A stretch of DNA of 16,919 nt. Source: Nitrospirota bacterium (GTDB lineage: Bacteria; Nitrospirota; Thermodesulfovibrionia; UBA6902). The notes under the pieces are model-generated. The model was not told the origin of the DNA. It searched no databases and saw only the letters and a program-made list of their open reading frames with translations. Of the stretch, positions 13,687-16,919 are shown piece by piece. The stretch spans positions 1 to 16,919 of the forward strand of contig WFVK01000161.1 in NCBI GenBank assembly GCA_015491705.1, written 5' to 3'. Numbering within the stretch: position 1 is the first letter of the stretch; every line of letters starts with the position of its first letter. The position numbers and the translations under genes are program-made.

Positions 13687-14859
13687 TTACATCATCTGGT
13701 TAAGCTCGAATATCGGCAGCAGGACGGCCACTACGATAAAGCCGACTATCAGTCCCATTGCCAGTATAAGGGTCGGCTCCAGGATGCTGATGCCTGCCCG
13801 GAGCTTTCTGTCGAACTCGGATTCATAGGATTCCGCCGTCCGTTTCAGCACCTCGGGGAGCCTGCCGGTCTGCTCGCCGGTTGCGATGATCTGCAGGAGC
13901 GTGGGAGGGAAACCTTCAAGACTGGCCGAAAGCCTGGCCCCCTGCGAGACCAGTTCCTGCGCCGCAAGTATCTTCTTCTCGACAACGGTGTTGCCGGTGG
14001 CCTTTGATGTCAACTGCATCGCGTTCAGTATGGGAAGCCCCCCTGAAAGCAGGAACCCCATGGTCATCGTAAAACGCAGCATGTAAAGCCCCATAAGAAC
14101 GCCGGTGGGTTCTTTAAGCAGTACAGCGTCAATCAGTTCCTTTCTTGTCTTACTGATCCTGCGGAACAGTACCACACCCGCGGCAGCCAGCGCCAGCAGC
14201 AGCCACCAGAATTTCTTCAGGCCCGCGCTTATCCAGATGAGTATGACCGTTACAAGGGGCAGGGAGGCTGAACTTTCCTCGAATATCCTTGTTATCTTCG
14301 GGATTACAAAGGTAAAGAGAAACACGACGATGGCTATGCTTACACATGCCATGAATATGGGATAGATGAGGGCTGTCTTGATCTTGTTCTTGAGATTAAT
14401 GTCGCTTTCCAAGAAATCCGCCAGCTTCAGCAGGACATCCGTAAGTTTTCCGCTGGTTTCGCCTGCCGCGATCATGCCTGTATAAAAATCAGGAAATACC
14501 GAGGGATGGGCCTGCATTGCACGGGCAAGCGACGCCCCGCCGGCAAGCGCCTCCTTGATATCAAGCAGAATGTTCCTCCAGTCGCCTTTCTGCTCCGAGG
14601 ACAGTGCGCTGAAGGCGTCTATGAGGGGAACGCCGGATGACAGAAGCGTTGAAAGCCTCCTCGTTATGCCGGCCAGCACAAGGGGTGAGGGTTTTCTGGA
14701 AAATATACGCTTTCCGCCTGTGACGGCCTCGGTTATCTCCTTGGGGAAGATGCCCTTTGTTCTGATCTTCAGGACCGCGTCCCTCCGGCCGTCGGCTTCA
14801 ATGACCCCTTCTGTTTTCAGTCCCTGATGATCATATCCTGTGTATTTAAATACCGGCAT
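13687..14859 (-). CDS. gspF: Type II secretion system F family inner-membrane protein (GspF/PilC)
   Basis: 390 aa. Polytopic platform protein of type II secretion and type IV pilus machines. It begins 'MPVFKYTGYDHQG', the usual N-terminus. Two homologous T2SF domains follow: the first with 'LSTLLSSGVPLIDAFSAL' and 'GMIAAGETSGKL', the second with 'MGFLLSGGLPILNAM' and 'IATGEQTGRLPEVL'. Three membrane segments lie at about 165-190, 210-230 and near the C-terminus ('LILAMGLIVGFIVVAVLLPI'). The start at 14859 has AGGA 5-6 bases upstream and gives the conserved N-terminus; ATG 14889 is in frame but adds residues foreign to the family. It follows gspE by 51 bases and is probably cotranscribed. Confidence 0.92.
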   Translation of the reverse strand: MPVFKYTGYDHQGLKTEGVIEADGRRDAVLKIRTKGIFPKEITEAVTGGKRIFSRKPSPLVLAGITRRLSTLLSSGVPLIDAFSALSSEQKGDWRNILLDIKEALAGGASLARAMQAHPSVFPDFYTGMIAAGETSGKLTDVLLKLADFLESDINLKNKIKTALIYPIFMACVSIAIVVFLFTFVIPKITRIFEESSASLPLVTVILIWISAGLKKFWWLLLALAAAGVVLFRRISKTRKELIDAVLLKEPTGVLMGLYMLRFTMTMGFLLSGGLPILNAMQLTSKATGNTVVEKKILAAQELVSQGARLSASLEGFPPTLLQIIATGEQTGRLPEVLKRTAESYESEFDRKLRAGISILEPTLILAMGLIVGFIVVAVLLPIFELNQMM

Positions 14860-14910
14860 GGTTTCCTGAAATAATACCGGAGGGGGCAACCCCCCGCTCT
14901 CCGCTGCTGC

Positions 14911-16461
14911 TTATACCCCTGTTTCCATGCCCTCCGGCAGGGCATTTATACTGTGCGTTATCCTCAGGGCCTCCTCGACTGTCGTGGCGCCCCTGAGTAT
15001 TTTTTCAACCGCATCTTCGTGCAGGGGCTTAAACCCCGCCTTTACGGCAGCGTCCCTGATGGCCTCGGCGTCTTTTCTTTCCACTATCATCGCCCTTATG
15101 TCAGATGTGATGTCAAGGCACTCGTATATCCCGGTCCTTCCGAGATAGCCTTTGCCGAGGCACTTGTCGCATCCTTTCCCGCGGTAAAGCAGATCCGGCG
15201 TGTGCGGACTGAGATAAGACAGTTCCTGCCTCGAGGGGGTATACGACTCTTTGCAGTATGGACATATCACCCGGATGAGCCTCTGGGCAAGGATGCATAT
15301 CAGAGATGACGCCACGAGAAACGGCTCTATGCCCATGTCGATAAGCCTTGCAACAGCGCTCGGCGCATCGTTTGTATGAAGCGTGCTGAGCACGAGATGG
15401 CCTGTGAGCGAGGCATGCACGGCGATCTCCGCGGTCTCGAGGTCCCTTATCTCCCCCACCATCATGATATCAGGGTCCTGCCTCAGGATCGACCTCAGAC
15501 CCGTTGCAAATGTAAGGCCTATCCTGGGGTTGACCTGCATCTGCCCGATTCCGCTCAACTGGTACTCGACGGGGTCCTCGACCGTGATGATATTCCTTTC
15601 TTCGGTGTTGAGCCTGATGAGCGATGCATAGAGTGTGGTTGTCTTGCCGGAACCCGTGGGCCCTGTCACCAGTATGATCCCGTTCTGCCTTGAAAGCGCC
15701 CGCTTGAGCGAGTTCAGTGTCTCATCGGCCAGGCCGAGCATTTCGAGGCTCAGCAGGCCGGCCTGCCTGTCGAGCAGTCTCAATACCGCCCTCTCACCCA
15801 GGGCGGTCGGGATTATCGACACCCTGATGTCTATGTCCTTTCCGCCCACAAGGAGCTTTATACGCCCGTCCTGGGGCAGCCTTTTTTCCGCTATGTCGAG
15901 CCCCGCTATTATCTTTATCCTCGATATAAGGGCGTCATGGATAATCTTCGGGGGGCTGAGGACCTTGTTCAGGATGCCGTCCACCCTGAACCTGACGTCT
16001 ATCCCCTTTTCATAAGGCTCTATGTGTATGTCACTGGCCTTTTCCTTTACGGCCTCCATCAACAGGGCGTTAAGCAGCCTTATAATCGGAGCCTCCTCCG
16101 TAAGCTCAAGCAGGTCTTTCGGTGACTCGAATTCAGTTGCGATCATCGAAAGGTCTTCGCCCTTGATATCGCCCATTACCTCATCCACCCTGCTTGCCTG
16201 GCTGTATATGCGGTTTATTGTGTCAAGGATGTTCTTCTCATCCGCATGAACGGGGTGCGGCTTCAGGCCCCGGCTCCTTGCCAGGTCCCTGAGCGCATAA
16301 ATTCCCCGGTTGCCTGCAACAGCGGCCACGAGGCTGTCTCCCTGCACCCGCAGGGGCAGGATGACGTTTCCCTTTACGTATGAGAGGGAGATATCTTTAA
16401 GAAGGGATATGTCTATGTCATCGTCTTTTATGTTGGTTACGGTCTCCATAGTGTGTATCAT
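14911..16461 (-). CDS. gspE: Type II secretion / pilus assembly ATPase (GspE/PilB)
   Basis: 516 aa. Cytoplasmic hexameric ATPase that powers pseudopilus assembly. A short N-terminal GspE-N domain (about 20-90) leads to the ATPase. Walker A 'GPTGSGKT' is at 267-274, the Asp box 'TVEDPVEYQ' at 293-301, Walker B 'RQDPDIMMVGEIRD' at 327-340, and the His box 'VLSTLHTNDAPSA' at 357-369. The zinc-binding pairs C400/C403 and C431/C434 mark GspE/PilB rather than the retraction ATPase PilT. The 'RLPQDGR' and 'ALGERAVLRLL' segments favour GspE over PilB. The start at 16461, 8 bases after the preceding stop, lacks a good ribosome binding site; ATG 16449 is an alternative. Confidence 0.94.
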   Translation of the reverse strand: MIHTMETVTNIKDDDIDISLLKDISLSYVKGNVILPLRVQGDSLVAAVAGNRGIYALRDLARSRGLKPHPVHADEKNILDTINRIYSQASRVDEVMGDIKGEDLSMIATEFESPKDLLELTEEAPIIRLLNALLMEAVKEKASDIHIEPYEKGIDVRFRVDGILNKVLSPPKIIHDALISRIKIIAGLDIAEKRLPQDGRIKLLVGGKDIDIRVSIIPTALGERAVLRLLDRQAGLLSLEMLGLADETLNSLKRALSRQNGIILVTGPTGSGKTTTLYASLIRLNTEERNIITVEDPVEYQLSGIGQMQVNPRIGLTFATGLRSILRQDPDIMMVGEIRDLETAEIAVHASLTGHLVLSTLHTNDAPSAVARLIDMGIEPFLVASSLICILAQRLIRVICPYCKESYTPSRQELSYLSPHTPDLLYRGKGCDKCLGKGYLGRTGIYECLDITSDIRAMIVERKDAEAIRDAAVKAGFKPLHEDAVEKILRGATTVEEALRITHSINALPEGMETGV

Positions 16462-16469
16462 CCGGGCCG

Positions 16470-16919
16470 TCAGCCCTGTCTTGTCTTCAGCACCAGGATG
16501 GGCTCGATGCCGAAATTTTTCTTCAGGCCTTCCAGTATGATTTCACCCTGTTTTTTGCTCGTTATGCCGGGGATCCTGACCTTGCTGTAACTCTTCTCAT
16601 GCAGGATGTATACAGCGGGATAACGGCCTTTTAATTTTTTCAGCATTTTTTCTGCGGCTTCAGTATTTTTCCATGCCCCCACCTGTATGAAATAATTCCC
16701 GCCCCCCGGCGTCTTCACCACCGCGGATGATTTTTTTAAATCCCGTGTGCCGCCTTGTTCCGCGGGGGTCTCGCCTCTGTCTTCCGCTGCGGGGGGTTCA
16801 GCATCGTCCTTCTCCTGCAACCGTGACCGCTGCCCGGTCCGTCCAGGCCCGGCAGAGCCGCCGGCATCGCCGTTTTCAGCAGCAGGCGCTATTTTTTTTT
16901 TGCCGCTGTCTCCGGCGGG
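16470..16919 (-). CDS. SPOR-domain protein, N-terminus cut by window edge
   Basis: The frame stays open from the stop at 16470 to the end of the window (149 codons), so the true start is outside. The visible N-terminal half is low-complexity, rich in Gly, Ala, Pro, Glu and Lys, as expected for a periplasmic linker. The C-terminal about 75 residues are a SPOR domain: 'YFIQVGAWKNTEAAEKMLKK', then 'GRYPAVYI', 'YSKVRIPGI' and 'EGLKKNFGIEPILV'. SPOR domains bind denuded peptidoglycan. A TTG at 16820 could be a start only if the upstream frame is not used. The neighbours gspE and gspF suggest a cell-wall-bound part of the secretion or pilus machine, or merely a shared operon. Confidence 0.85.
   Translation of the reverse strand, partial: PAGDSGKKKIAPAAENGDAGGSAGPGRTGQRSRLQEKDDAEPPAAEDRGETPAEQGGTRDLKKSSAVVKTPGGGNYFIQVGAWKNTEAAEKMLKKLKGRYPAVYILHEKSYSKVRIPGITSKKQGEIILEGLKKNFGIEPILVLKTRQG

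Overview
The window is a stretch of bacterial chromosome: dense, mostly GC-rich housekeeping genes on both strands with good Shine-Dalgarno sites. Gene content (short HisG plus HisZ, a HydB/NuoF-like flavoprotein, GspE/GspF, a PEP-CTERM protein, a lycopene-cyclase-domain protein) would fit an anaerobic Gram-negative such as a Nitrospirota or deltaproteobacterial lineage. That placement is inference, since no marker gene here settles it.

Layout. (1) 41-790 (+) is a secreted DUF1566-type protein with a PEP-CTERM sorting tail. It is visibly more AT-rich than the rest. The 3' end of a degraded group II intron (domains V and VI, minus strand) lies immediately after its stop codon. (2) 1184-2062 (-) is a DUF362 protein. 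(3) 2189-6383 (+) is the most distinctive block: a tRNA-His(GTG) followed by histidyl-tRNA synthetase, a HisZ-like HisRS paralogue and two tandem short HisG-like ATP phosphoribosyltransferases, all closely spaced or overlapping. (4) 6422-10233 (-) reads pdxA, rdgB, a 111-aa protein with a CxxxC motif, and a 601-aa NuoF/HydB-like flavoprotein. An M48 metalloprotease gene (10356-12122, -) with its own promoter lies upstream. (5) 12266-12727 (-) is a two-domain zf-TFIIB protein. (6) 12962-13672 (+) is a membrane lycopene-cyclase-domain protein. (7) 13687-16919 (-) is a type II secretion/pilus-type cluster: a SPOR-domain protein cut by the window edge, then gspE and gspF.

How the genes work together. 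The tRNA-hisS-hisZ-hisG-hisG run puts histidine supply (first step of histidine biosynthesis) and histidine use (tRNA charging) in one apparent transcription unit. The upstream HisG copy has lost the PRPP-binding TGxTL loop and the downstream copy keeps it. This suggests an active/degenerate HisG pair working with HisZ.

The least explained signal is a short repeat, core about GATGGTTTTATGCAACTGTAA. Four copies (1096, 3692, 6397, 12916) lie in gaps between genes, all on the + strand, and a 13-base match occurs inside hisS. I do not recognise it as a known element.
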